Shown: positions 21,049 through 30,999 of the stretch, one piece after another
Layout of the letters: each line of letters starts with the position of its first letter
Position numbering within the stretch: the stretch's first letter is position 1
Assembly: GCF_033807715.1 (NCBI RefSeq)
Contig: NC_084587.1
Location: 11,267,916-11,331,915 of the forward strand
Length of the DNA stretch: 64,000 bases
Source: Cololabis saira
Lineage: Eukaryota > Chordata > Actinopteri > Beloniformes > Belonidae
Direction of reading: 5' to 3'
Made by a program: the position numbers and the translations under genes
Notes under the pieces: generated by a model
Told to the model about the DNA's origin: nothing
What the model saw: only the letters and a program-made list of their open reading frames with translations
Databases searched by the model: none

Positions 21049-23973
21049 TTATGTACTTGGCAAATTGGCTAGGTATATCTTGATATTCTTTTTGAAAGTA
21101 ATTTTGCTATGTATTGTAGAAAATATATTTTTGGGCAGTGCATTCCAGAGGGTTATTGACCTATATATACCAGTATGTTTCAGACAGTTTGATTTAGGTG
21201 TTGTTTGTATTCTTATGTTACCAGAAGCTGCTCCCCTGGTGTTGTAACCATGTTCAGAAGTCATTTCTAACTGGTGAGCCAAGCTATACGGCTTGCCAGT
21301 GGAAATAATGTTCCGCAGTAGCATTATAAGACTCACTGCTAATTTCTTTTCAACCATTAGCCATGCCAGATGTTCATGCATATAACTAATACTTGTCATG
21401 TATGAACAGCCCAATGCCAGACGAGCCGCTTTATTCTGCGCAATCTGCAACTTTTTCAAATCAGATTGTGTAGCTGATGACCAGATAACAGGGCAGTATT
21501 CTAAATGAGACAAAACCAAAGAATGAATATCAGATTTCATTATCGAGGGAGTGATGAAAGCAGAACACTTCCTAGTCATACCAATTCCTCTTCCCATTTT
21601 GACGACAATATTATTTATATGTTTGGACCAAGATAGAGAGCTATCTATAGTTACTCCCAGAAGTTTTATAGTGTTCACCTGTTCTATTTGTGTGGTGCCA
21701 ATTGACAGTTTTAACTGAGGACTCTTACCTAACATGTGTCTAGATCCAAGCACAATGGCCTTTGTCTTAGAAATATTTAACACCAGCTTGTTGCTCTCAA
21801 TCCATTTGTAAATGTCTGCTAAAGCCATATTTAAGGTGTCAGTTACAGCTTGCTCAGATGTGTCCGCGCTATATAATGTTGTGTCATCGGCATACATAAT
21901 TGTATTAACATTATTTATACCCAATGGTAAATCGTTTGTGAAAATAGAGTATAGCAAAGGCCCTAGGCAGCTACCTTGTGGAACTCCACAGTTAATGGGG
22001 TTCCATTTTGAATAGCTTCCATTAAAGAAGACACTCTGTTTCCTCCCTGAGAGATAATGAATAAACCAAGATAATGCATTGGAGGTGAAACCATAACACT
22101 GTAACTTATCTACAAGCAAGGTGTGATCAATTACATCAAAAGCCGCACTAAAATCCAGCATAACAGCACCTACTAATTTCCTATTATCCATAGAAGATAA
22201 CCAATCGTCATTCATTTGTAAAAGTGCAGTGCTTGTGGAATGACCTTCCCTGTAAGCATGCTGGAAGGGTGAGAGTAAATCATTATTGGAAAAGTAGTCC
22301 ATGACCTGTTTGAATACAATTTTTTCTATTATTTTGCTTAGCAACGGTAAAATACTGATAGGACGGCTGTTTGGACCATTAAATGTTTTATTCTTGTCTT
22401 TTGGAAGTGGGATGATTTTAGCATCCTTCCATACTGTTGGATGTACCCCTCTATTTAAACACTGATTGAATATATGACATATAGGAGTAGCTACAGAATG
22501 TACCACAAGTTTCAATATTCTACTGTCTAAGTTGTCTGTACCAGAACAAGTGGAATCTGCTTGTGACATGATTAATTTCAGAACCGTTTCCCTATCGATC
22601 TGATTAAAGCTAAAGAGACAGTTTTTGTCTCTCATAATGTCTTTCTTTATAAGTGTATGTGATAGTGAACCATCGCTACTTTGTTGACCTTCTTTTAATT
22701 TATCAACTTTATTTTTAAAAAAATCATTAAAATGGTTTGCAATATCATATGGTTTTGTCATGAACTTCCCCCCAGATTGTATGAATGAAATTGATGTATT
22801 TGATTTTCTGCCCATTATTTCATTCAGTGTTGACCATAGTTTTTTCCCATCATTTTTTGTTTCATTAATCCTATGTTTATAATACTCTTTCTTTTTCTTT
22901 GTATTTAACCTTGTTATTTTGTTCCTTAATTGACAGTATATTTGTCTGTCTGATTTCAAACCCAGTTTGTTTGCTGTTTTCTTTGCATTATCCCTCAATG
23001 TCATTAAATCAAAGATCTCTTTATCCAGCCATGGAGCACCTTTCATCCTTACAGTAAATTTCCTAAATGGTGCATGTCTATCTACTATTTCCATGAGCAG
23101 ATTCATAAATACATTAAGTGCTATTTCAGGGTTGTTCTCATTGCACACTATAGACCAGTCCACTTGTTCAACCTCACCGACAAACACTTCCTTATTGAAG
23201 TGTTTGTAGGATCTCTTGTTGATAATTTGATTACCTCCTTTTGGGATTTTAGTAGTCCTAGACAGTGCAACCAAATTGTGATCGCTAAATCCTACCGCTA
23301 TTGAAACTGCTTTAGAACAACGTTCTGGAAAGTTTGTAAATATGAGGTCCAAACATGTAGAAGAAGTACTGCCATGCTTATTAGTGAAAATCCGAGTTGG
23401 TTGAGATACCATTTGTGTCATATTGCATGCTTGAGCCATAGATAACAGCTTAACTTTCATATTACACTTATCAGAATGCCAATTAATATTCATGTCTCCT
23501 AAAAAGTATACTTCTCTGTTTCCATCTGAGGCTTTATCCACCATACTGCATACATCTGACAGATAATTAATGTCAGCATTGGGGGGTCTATAACAGCATC
23601 CTACAAGAAATGGTTTAGTGTGTGGTAGATGTACCCGAACCCATACTGCCTCAACACTGCCATCAATGGTTAGATCATCCATGGGTTCAGCAGGGATATG
23701 ACTTTGAATATATATTGCCACACCACCACCATATCTATTTCTGTCTCTTCTGAATATATTGTAGCCCTGTATTGACACCTCTGCATTATCAAATGAGGGT
23801 TCAAGATGGGTTTCTGATACAGTAAAAATATGGATATTATGCTGACTAGCCAGGCGCTGGACCTCATGAGCTTTGTTTCTAAGACTACATACATTTAGAT
23901 GAGCCATTAATAGGCCTTTTGTTGGAAATTTAGACATAGCAACTATGTGAAATAATACAGCCTCCTTTAACAC
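21049..23973 (-). CDS. LINE ORF2 protein: AP endonuclease and reverse transcriptase, 974 aa, intact
   Basis: An uninterrupted frame. Endonuclease domain about residues 20-240: LNVCSLRNK, SETHLE (catalytic Glu 54), YRPP (128-131), GDMN (159-162), LDLIF (208-212), SDHN (230-233). Reverse transcriptase about 515-770: RPISILP (537-543), DFSAAFD (607-613), GVPQGS (663-668) and the catalytic YADD (694-697). The C-terminus ends with a GYNTRGA...LWNALP region usual in L2/CR1/Jockey-group elements. It would nick target DNA and reverse-transcribe the element RNA. The first ATG may not be the true start; Met 13 or Met 23 are alternatives. Every catalytic motif I can check is present, so the protein may be active. 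Confidence 0.95.
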   Translation of the reverse strand: MLKEAVLFHIVAMSKFPTKGLLMAHLNVCSLRNKAHEVQRLASQHNIHIFTVSETHLEPSFDNAEVSIQGYNIFRRDRNRYGGGVAIYIQSHIPAEPMDDLTIDGSVEAVWVRVHLPHTKPFLVGCCYRPPNADINYLSDVCSMVDKASDGNREVYFLGDMNINWHSDKCNMKVKLLSMAQACNMTQMVSQPTRIFTNKHGSTSSTCLDLIFTNFPERCSKAVSIAVGFSDHNLVALSRTTKIPKGGNQIINKRSYKHFNKEVFVGEVEQVDWSIVCNENNPEIALNVFMNLLMEIVDRHAPFRKFTVRMKGAPWLDKEIFDLMTLRDNAKKTANKLGLKSDRQIYCQLRNKITRLNTKKKKEYYKHRINETKNDGKKLWSTLNEIMGRKSNTSISFIQSGGKFMTKPYDIANHFNDFFKNKVDKLKEGQQSSDGSLSHTLIKKDIMRDKNCLFSFNQIDRETVLKLIMSQADSTCSGTDNLDSRILKLVVHSVATPICHIFNQCLNRGVHPTVWKDAKIIPLPKDKNKTFNGPNSRPISILPLLSKIIEKIVFKQVMDYFSNNDLLSPFQHAYREGHSTSTALLQMNDDWLSSMDNRKLVGAVMLDFSAAFDVIDHTLLVDKLQCYGFTSNALSWFIHYLSGRKQSVFFNGSYSKWNPINCGVPQGSCLGPLLYSIFTNDLPLGINNVNTIMYADDTTLYSADTSEQAVTDTLNMALADIYKWIESNKLVLNISKTKAIVLGSRHMLGKSPQLKLSIGTTQIEQVNTIKLLGVTIDSSLSWSKHINNIVVKMGRGIGMTRKCSAFITPSIMKSDIHSLVLSHLEYCPVIWSSATQSDLKKLQIAQNKAARLALGCSYMTSISYMHEHLAWLMVEKKLAVSLIMLLRNIISTGKPYSLAHQLEMTSEHGYNTRGAASGNIRIQTTPKSNCLKHTGIYRSITLWNALPKNIFSTIHSKITFKKNIKIYLANLPST

Positions 23974-24200
23974 TCTGCCAAGTATTTAAATTATATACAT
24001 TACGGCCATATATTAACAAGTACATTAACAAGTGTATGCCAAAAACATGGTCATATTGAGTATATTTGAAATTACAAAAGAAAAGTATATAATAGAAAAT
24101 AGCATTAACAATGTTCTTTACTCTGTTAAAATTATCCAGAGTCCAAACCATGATACACAGTAAGTCAACTGGTTACCATAACCATGACAACATGACCCCT

Positions 24201-25000
24201 CTATACAGACCCATTATCACTCCCCTGCTGTCTACCAGGGCGAATAATGAGCTTGTCATGTCGCAAAACAGCATAAAGACCATTATTTCTTGCCTCCTTC
24301 ATCTTTGGTAGTAGCTCCTTTCTCTTTAGTCTAACAGCTTCTGTGTAATCTTCATTAATGAATATATTTTTGCCTTTGAGTTTATTTGCTCTTCCTAGCA
24401 CCATTTCCCTATCCTTGAACCTCAGGAGCTTAACAACAATCGTGGCCACGATCGTGGCCTGTCCTTTTTCTTTACAGACCCCTGATCTCCCCCATTAGCC
24501 TCAGCATTTACACTCAACCTTTTCCCTGTGCGATGGGCCCTTTCAATCTCCATCTTTCTAGGGTCTAGATCGAGATTTTTACTGAACATATCCCTCACTT
24601 TCTGTTCAGTGTCAGCCCATTTTTCCCCATCATCCTCTGGAATTCCGTCAATGATAAGGTTATTTCGCCTAGATTGACTCTCAAGATATTCAGCTTTAGA
24701 ATCTGATGAGATGAAGGATTCCCCTAGGCTCCCAATGTCCCTGCCAAATGTTTTGCAGTCCAAGGACAGCTTGTTGCATGACTCTTTGAGATCGTCTACA
24801 TCCTTCTGTGTGAATTGGAGGCTAGTTTTAATTCCCTCCACCTCTTTCAGAATGCCATCCAGCCTTTTACTGGTGTTATCCATGATGGTATTCACAAAGC
24901 TCTTGTAGCTGCTCTCAAGTTGATTCAAGGATTCTTTAAAAAAGTCTTTCTGTTGCTCCAGTAGCTCATGTAACTGAGCCATTGACACATTTTTAGCCAT
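24201..25000 (-). pseudogene. LINE ORF1 (coiled coil plus RNA-binding region), broken by one frameshift
   Basis: First part 25000-24422: about 110 residues of heptad-rich coiled coil (LLEQQKDFFKESLNQLE), then SRRNNLIIDGIPED, the signature of the RRM-like domain of LINE ORF1 proteins, then ERAHRTGKR. The frame is lost near 24440-24480, and homologous sequence continues in another frame (KLLRFKDREMVLGRANKLKG to 24201). The break lies by a perfect 16-bp palindrome GGCCACGATCGTGGCC in which GCCACGAT is duplicated. ORF1p normally binds and chaperones the element RNA. This copy would make a truncated product. Confidence 0.85.
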
Positions 25001-25232
25001 AATAGAACGTGCTGACCTGGTGCTGCCGAGTAGAGCCCGGTGTTAGCTAGGCTACCGCTGGCCTGGTGGAGCCCAGTAGTAGCCTGGTGAGGCCCACGAT
25101 GTACCAGTCTCAGTGCAGCTTCTGGATGCCAGGGTATATGCCGCTGTTGCTACTGCTGCTGCTGCTGGTGCTGGCCCGGTGGTGGTAGCCGCCGCTGTTG
25201 CTACTGCTGTACCACATGTACCACAAGTACCA

Positions 25233-25333
25233 CATATAAATATGTGGTACTTCTTCCTTTGTGTTAGTTTTGCTTCTTGTGCCTACTTGTTGTGAGCCCC
25301 ATTGTTGACCCCTCATCTCGCCATAAACACATG
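25233..25333. repeat. 101-bp direct repeat flanking the LINE, right copy
   Basis: Identical to 20718-20818. At its junction with the LINE 5' end the sequence is nearly palindromic (GTACCACAT...ATGTGGTAC), with two further TACCACA copies just inside, suggesting templated filler added on completion of insertion. Confidence 0.9.
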
Positions 25334-26418
25334 GTTCGCATCATTCATCAGTCACTTAGTAAGAACTCCCTGTTTTCATCGTTCCGGTCCTTTTCCTCGA
25401 TATCTCATCTTTGCAGCCTGTTGTGTTATCAAGCTCCATTCCCCCGTTAAGTGTTTTTCTTGGCTTTGTCGGGCCATTTTTCTATCTGTTCCTGCAGTTC
25501 CCTGCATTCCTTGTTTTTCTAGTTTGTGTTTGTGCTTCGTCCTATTTGTCTCTGTCACTAGAAGTGGTTTTCACTTTAATGAAACCTTCTTGGATGCCTT
25601 ACTTTTTAAGCCTCATAAGTTTACATTTTAGTCTTCAGTACACTTAATTGTGATATGGAGTAATGTGTTAGGCAAAGCTCGAGTGAAAAAAAAAGATGAA
25701 AAAAAAGTGGATGTTAAATATAAAGCACATTCAGTGCTTCAGTACTACTGGGTTTCCAATATTTATTCATGAGGAAACCGACAGCTCACATTCTCAGCTG
25801 TGTGCCAAGTGCTGAATCAAAAATGGAATATCTTGTTAATTTTTATCATGTAATTTATGTGCACTTGAAATACAGTATTGAAATGTGTAGTTTTCAACAA
25901 TTTCCTGCTGTGTATTATACAGTAAATGATTCATGATTAATTTTAACCTATTCAAATTTAATATGTAGAACGAAAACATCTGAAGATAAAGGTATTGTGA
26001 CATCATTTTTAACATGCTTTTAACACTATTAAAAGTCTTGGCCAACATCCCTCAAATGTGTCTAAAAGAGTGTAACAAGAAAAACTTCACTCTAGTACTC
26101 CATTCCTGGCTTTTTATTACAGTGTTTTTCTGCGCCGTGAAAAACGCTTCCTTTTCCCCCTTTCCTGTCAATCATTGCGTCACTCCTCCTCCAAACCTCC
26201 TCCAGCCATACGCTCACAGCGGCGTCAGAGAGTTAAGCCGGGAGCGACAGGCGAAGCATGCACGGAAAAGCAGCAGGGCGAACCACAGCAAACAATCATA
26301 AAAATAAAGGCATGCAAGCAGCACTGTCCCCTTATCTTAAGTCCAGTCAGTGGCCGCGGGTCTTCTTAGCAGTTTTCCTCCGGTGATTAGAACAAAAGAG
26401 GCTCTAAACAGCTTCGTG
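25334..26418. other. Intronic sequence, nothing recognised
   Basis: Continuation of the LINE target region, then low-repeat intronic DNA. No exon or repeat terminus recognised. Confidence 0.45.
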
Positions 26419-26421
26419 TTA

Positions 26422-26552
26422 AGCCTGATTTATGGTTCCGCGTTAAATCGACGCAGAGCCTACGCCGTAGGGTTCAGCGTACGGTGCGCGTCGCCGCGTA
26501 ACCCTACGCCGTAGGCTCTGCGTCGGTGTAACGCGGAACCATAAATCAGCCT
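26422..26552. mobile_element. Palindromic MITE, family A, free-standing copy
   Basis: Nearly full palindrome: AGCCTGATTTATGGTTCCGC at the left and its complement at the right. The arms continue through ACGCAGAGCCTACG(C/G)CGTAGGG to a GC-rich centre with CpG-rich GTGCGCGTCGCCGCG. Flanked by TTA (26419-26421 and 26553-26555), as for PIF/Harbinger elements (TWA duplications). There is no coding content. Eight further copies, whole or partial, lie downstream in this window. Confidence 0.82.
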
Positions 26553-26555
26553 TTA

Positions 26556-27468
26556 TGGTGCGCTGGAGAGGAGAGGAGGCAGGGAGCTGGGTGGAGGGGG
26601 CGGTGATTTAGCGGGTCTATACGTAACGGCCCGCCACCAAACCACATGCGCCGTTTTTGCATAGTTATGCGGAAAATCCCAGAAAGCACACAATACACTG
26701 AATGTTAAAAGTTCGTTGTTTTTTGGGTGTAATTGATGTCAAGACACCCAACAAAACACAAAAAATCAAGAAAAATTTGTTTTTCATGTCACAATCCCTT
26801 TAAGATAAAGGAAAAATATCTGACTGTGACAGAGACGTGACCTGGGGGATAAGAGTTTGGCTGGTTTGGGAGACGTATTCCTTTTCTGAATTAAACTGAC
26901 ATTTATTAGACTAAATAAGTAAATTATTTGGTTAATAGGGTAACAAAGGAGCCTTACTATGCATTGGCTGATACTGGTACGCACATTACGGTTCAGAGGT
27001 TCTTCAGCTGAGGCTGCTGTCAAATAATGATACTCTCCTAATGAAAGCTCTTTTTCTTATTGTAGGCTGCTGTCTAAGGAGACGGATTATGCCCTTTAAC
27101 AAAACTGACATAATTTCTTGACATCTTAATAACTTTTCTGTTGCAAATATTACTTTAAAATACAAGAGGAGCACATTACATTTAAGCCATGTTTTTACAT
27201 ATTCATTGATAGCCGTCGGCTTTAGGGGACGGGGTTAATCGTCTCAACTGCACTACGTTCCCTCTGTTGAAACTGGTCTTACAATTTTGCAGTATTCACT
27301 CACCAATGCACAGATTCATATGACATCAAGCAGCGATATAGTTGAGAAATCTGGATATTTCTTTATCTAGTCTGGGTCTGTGATGTCACAGTGTGCTGCA
27401 AATCTGAATCACTGAATTTCTTACTTATATGGCCACAAAAAATTCACAGGCTGTGACATGTTGAGAGT
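26556..27468. other. Intronic sequence, nothing recognised
   Basis: No supported feature. Short open frames only. Confidence 0.45.
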
Positions 27469-27476
27469 ATTTGAAC

Positions 27477-27985
27477 CAAGGGTGTAGGTTTACATAGGGA
27501 CGGTAGGGACATAACACTACCAACTTTTCAGGAGGCTCAAATTGTCCCCACCAACTTTTAAGCAACCTTATTTGCATTATATAATGAGTTCAGATATATA
27601 GGTAATTTAGATTGTCTTCCCAAATGTTGTAAGGATAGAATTGATCCTTAAGTGAATTATTTTCATTATGTTCAGACTTACATTTACCCCTTTTCACTTG
27701 CTGAATTTGCCGGTCCATTTTTTTTTTTCCTCAAACGCACGTTTGATTGGCTGATGACTTTCTCCCATGAAAATAACAATTTTAACTTTTTTTTAACAGA
27801 TTTATTTTGCATTGATCATTTAGCCAATCAATTAATTAGGTTCATATTCGTGACAAATGTAGCCCTGACCCCCGTTCACCCAATCTGTTTGGTCTTATTA
27901 ATGTCCCGTCCCCAGTAAAAAGTGTACATGCAGGTTATGCTGTTATATCGTCCTTACCAATGTTGAGACCAAACCTACACCCTTG
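27477..27985. mobile_element. hAT MITE, 509 bp (CAAGGGTGTAGG family)
   Basis: Terminal inverted repeats CAAGGGTGTAGGTTT and AAACCTACACCCTTG are perfect over 15 bp. The flanking 8-bp duplication ATTTGAAC (27469-27476 and 27986-27993) is perfect. No transposase is encoded. The 8-bp duplication places it with hAT. Confidence 0.9.
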
Positions 27986-27993
27986 ATTTGAAC

Positions 27994-29149
27994 TGGTAGA
28001 AATGTAATGCATCCAAATATATGCATTCAAATGTAGAAAATGTGTTTTCATAAGTTCTCTTTAATCTATTGATATGGTACAAATATTTCAGTTGGTGGAC
28101 ACAATACTCGGATCTTCTCCTCAAAGCGATATAAGATGCACAAGTTTTTTGGAATACGGCATAAGCAAGGATGCTTTCTAATATTTTTGTGAGAAAGTTA
28201 GACAAAAGCAATTCTGAAACTTCGATACAAGGACGAGAAACATTGTTGTAAACATGAGGAGATCAGAGCTTTTCTGGTTGGAAAAACACAATAAAAGGGA
28301 TACCGAAAACAAGTCTGACCCTGGCACGGTCATTCTTCAATTGAAAGATGCAGAGGGTGACGGGGTTGGAGAAGGAAATCAAAAGCAAATAAAAGTGGTT
28401 CTTCACATTTTGTTCACATTTTCAAAGCATGAAATAACTTTATCAGTATGCTGAAAATACCCTGCTACAGAAGCAACTGAATGGCACCTTGAGAAATCCA
28501 AAATTCACATCCAAATGCAGCATTGGAATTCAAGTGCGTGAATCAGTGGGGACTTTCTATCCAATAATAACAGAAAAAGTGGCCTTTTGATGAAGCAATG
28601 TGTACCAGGGCGCCCCCTGGAGGTCAGGGTGCCTTTAGCACTGCCGGCTCTGCATCACGCAGTAAGAAACTTTTTATCTTTCGTCAAGCTCAAAGCCTAG
28701 TAATCGCAACTTAGGCAGGACAATTTTTTTCCTGATTTTGTCACTTGTCAAAATGTGAAGTCACTGAAATCTAACTCTCAAGGGTAAGATTCCATCCCTG
28801 AAACACGTTAGATAAATCCCAAAACACAGAAAAGCATTCCATGTCCACTTTTAGCCATTTCTGGCAGATATCTGCCCCAGTAACACGGAATTCCTAAACA
28901 GTTACAAAAACAAGTTATGGAAGATATTTATATTGATCGTTGGGATACATGTTTGTCCTCACAAAAGCTATCATTTTGATTTGAGGAAACAACATGGTTA
29001 CCACCTCACTGGGCAAATCTCCAAGGGTTTTGAGTGATGATGACTTTTGAGCTACATTAAACCACTAATGGACTTCCATCTTAACGACATCAGTGTTCCA
29101 CAATGACTCATTAGGTTCAATGAAATCAACAATCACATCACTGACACCC
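27994..29149. other. Intronic sequence, nothing firmly recognised
   Basis: A CCAGGGCGCCCCCTGGAGGT word at 28607-28626 may be the edge of a repeat. Otherwise nothing is supported. Confidence 0.4.
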
Positions 29150-29605
29150 CTTTTGATATCAGTTTTTAATGTATAACTCACTCATAGTTCCATACATGAC
29201 TTATTGTGTGGAGATATGGGGTAACACCTATAAAACAAATACAAACCCTATTTTTCTATTACAGAAAAGAGCTTTAAGGATAATTAATAAAACCGACTAT
29301 TATGAACCAACAAATAATCTTTTTATTAAATATAATATCTTAAAATTCCATGATATAGTAGAGCAGAAAACTGTTTTATTTGCCTTTAAAGCCCAGCAGA
29401 AACTGCTTCCAAACTGCATTCAGGACCTGTTCCAGATAAAAGAAACCCGCTATGACCTGAGGGGGAAACTCATGTTTGAGACGACGACAGGAAGAACTAA
29501 TATTAAAAAGAGATGTACATCAGTTAAGGCTAGAGAAATTTGGAATAGTTGTAATAACAACCTAAAAATGTGTCGCTCTATCGTCAAGTTTAAGAAATTG
29601 TTTAA
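29150..29605 (+). pseudogene. L2-like LINE ORF2, C-terminal part before the inserted MITE
   Basis: Reads YNSLIVPYMTYCVEIWGNTY, LLQKRALRIINK, FKAQQKLLPNCIQDLF and AREIWNS...FKKLFK, the typical C-terminal domain of fish L2-like ORF2 proteins. It begins after the RT catalytic motifs, so the element is 5' truncated. At FKKLFK it is cut by a TTAA-flanked element. The frame continues on the far side (30692 onward) as KENTVNKYKTL and stops. Confidence 0.85.
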
Positions 29606-30691
29606 AGGTGACCTATTATGGCATTTAATGTATATTTTAAACAGGCCTTGAATGTCTTAAAAACAATCTAAAGCTTGTTTCTTCTACATAAATCATAAAT
29701 CCAGCCTGTGAGCCCTGTCACTAGTTTTACCGCTTCTAACCTCTTTTTCTGCGCCTCATTTTTAGGGAAGGGGGGGGGTATGATAATGAGGCTCTGTGCT
29801 GATTGGCTCCCTGAATGACGTGTAGCAGGGGAGGAGAATAAACCTCGCTCCGCCAGAGCAGCCCAAGCCTGTAAATAAATCACAACACTGAATTTTCACA
29901 AATGGAAACTTTATTGTCAAAAAAAATAAAATATGAGTTGTATATAAATAACATTTATGCACTATTTCAGCCGGATCTGCCCGGCGGATGCTGAACGCTG
30001 GCCCCGGAGCCACGCCGGGCGCCCGGCATGGCTCCGGGGCGCATCACGCATCACCGCTGCTTTAACCGGGAAATCTGACCGGTTCCGACCGGCCGGGACC
30101 GCAGGAACCGGCCTGGACTGGTAGCAGGGACTCCCGGGGACCGACCAGCGGAATCTCAGCCGGATCTGCCGGGCGGATTCTGCGCGCTGGCGCTGCAACC
30201 GCACGGCGGGCGCACAGATCCGCTCCGGAGCGCATCCGCGGCGCATCTCCCGTTACCGGGAATCAAACCGACAGATTTCGCTGAAAATCTCGTAGGGTGA
30301 AGCTGATCCTGCCTGGGACAGACCCCCGAGGACCCAGCTCCCAAACCACCCGGGAACCTGGATGATTTAACCTGGATCCGCGGCGCCACGGCGCCGCGTC
30401 CGACTGGCTGAAGGAAGACCGCTCCAGCAGCGGAGAGAGCTGGTTGTGGGCGTGGTTTCAGCAGCGGAGGCTGAACCTATGGAAATGAGCGCCTATGGTG
30501 ACGTCACCATAGGCGCAGATTCAGAATGGCTCAAAAAAAGGTCACGTGACACTGGGGGACTCTGTAAGGCGGGGGTCAGAGACCCTGCAGAATTTCATGG
30601 TATTTTGTCTCCCCTGTGCTGGCAGGGTGAGGGGAGACCACTTTATATATGTTAAAACAAGAAAAAACGTGTTTTTCATAATAGGTCCCCT
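29606..30691. mobile_element. TTAA-flanked MITE (piggyBac-like) inside the LINE, 1,086 bp
   Basis: Ends AGGTGACCTATTATG and CATAATAGGTCCCCT are inverted repeats (14 of 15), each bordered by TTAA (29602-29605 and 30692-30695). Removing the element plus one TTAA restores the reading of the host LINE ORF2, which proves the boundaries. The centre (29960-30420) is strikingly GC-rich with repeated GCCGGATCTGCC(C/G)GGCGGA words. No transposase frame is recognisable. Confidence 0.85.
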
Positions 30692-30999
30692 TTAAAGAAA
30701 ATACTGTAAATAAATATAAAACACTATAATTATAAAGTATACTATCAAAAACATTCTAGGATGTGAAACGTCAATTTTATATTTTGTCTTACTTATTTTT
30801 TTCTTCTTTATGTATTGTTTGTTTCCACTGAGTAAAAGCTAATGTCTCATATTTTTGCTGATCATAAGAAAAAAGGGTAGGCGCTATAAGCTACGGCTTC
30901 AGCCTACACCTTTTCGGCAAAAGAAATGTTGTTTTTTTTCTTCCTTTTCATCTTGTTCTGTACAAGCCGAAATAAAGATTCATAACATAACATAACATT
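30692..30999 (+). repeat. L2-like LINE, end of ORF2 and 3' UTR
   Basis: Resumes the ORF2 frame (stop about 30730), then an AT-rich 3' UTR with GGGTAGGCGCTATAAGCTAC and CTACACCTTTTCGGC, a CTTGTTCTGTACAAGCCG hairpin, AATAAAG and an (ATAAC)n tail. This is the standard 3' end of fish L2 elements. Confidence 0.82.

Larger units (their letters stand above)
20819..25232 (-). mobile_element. Near-complete LINE (L2/CR1 group), 4.4 kb
   Basis: Minus-strand non-LTR retrotransposon. In element order: 5' region (25232-25001), ORF1 (frameshifted, 25000-24201), ORF2 (23973-21049, intact), 3' UTR, and a tail of repeated ATAAAC-type units abutting the left 101-bp repeat. The 3' terminus GGGGATCCTTCAATAAAC with a microsatellite-like tail is typical of L2-like elements, which do not use poly(A). 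The two 101-bp flanks are identical, so the insertion is young. Confidence 0.93.
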
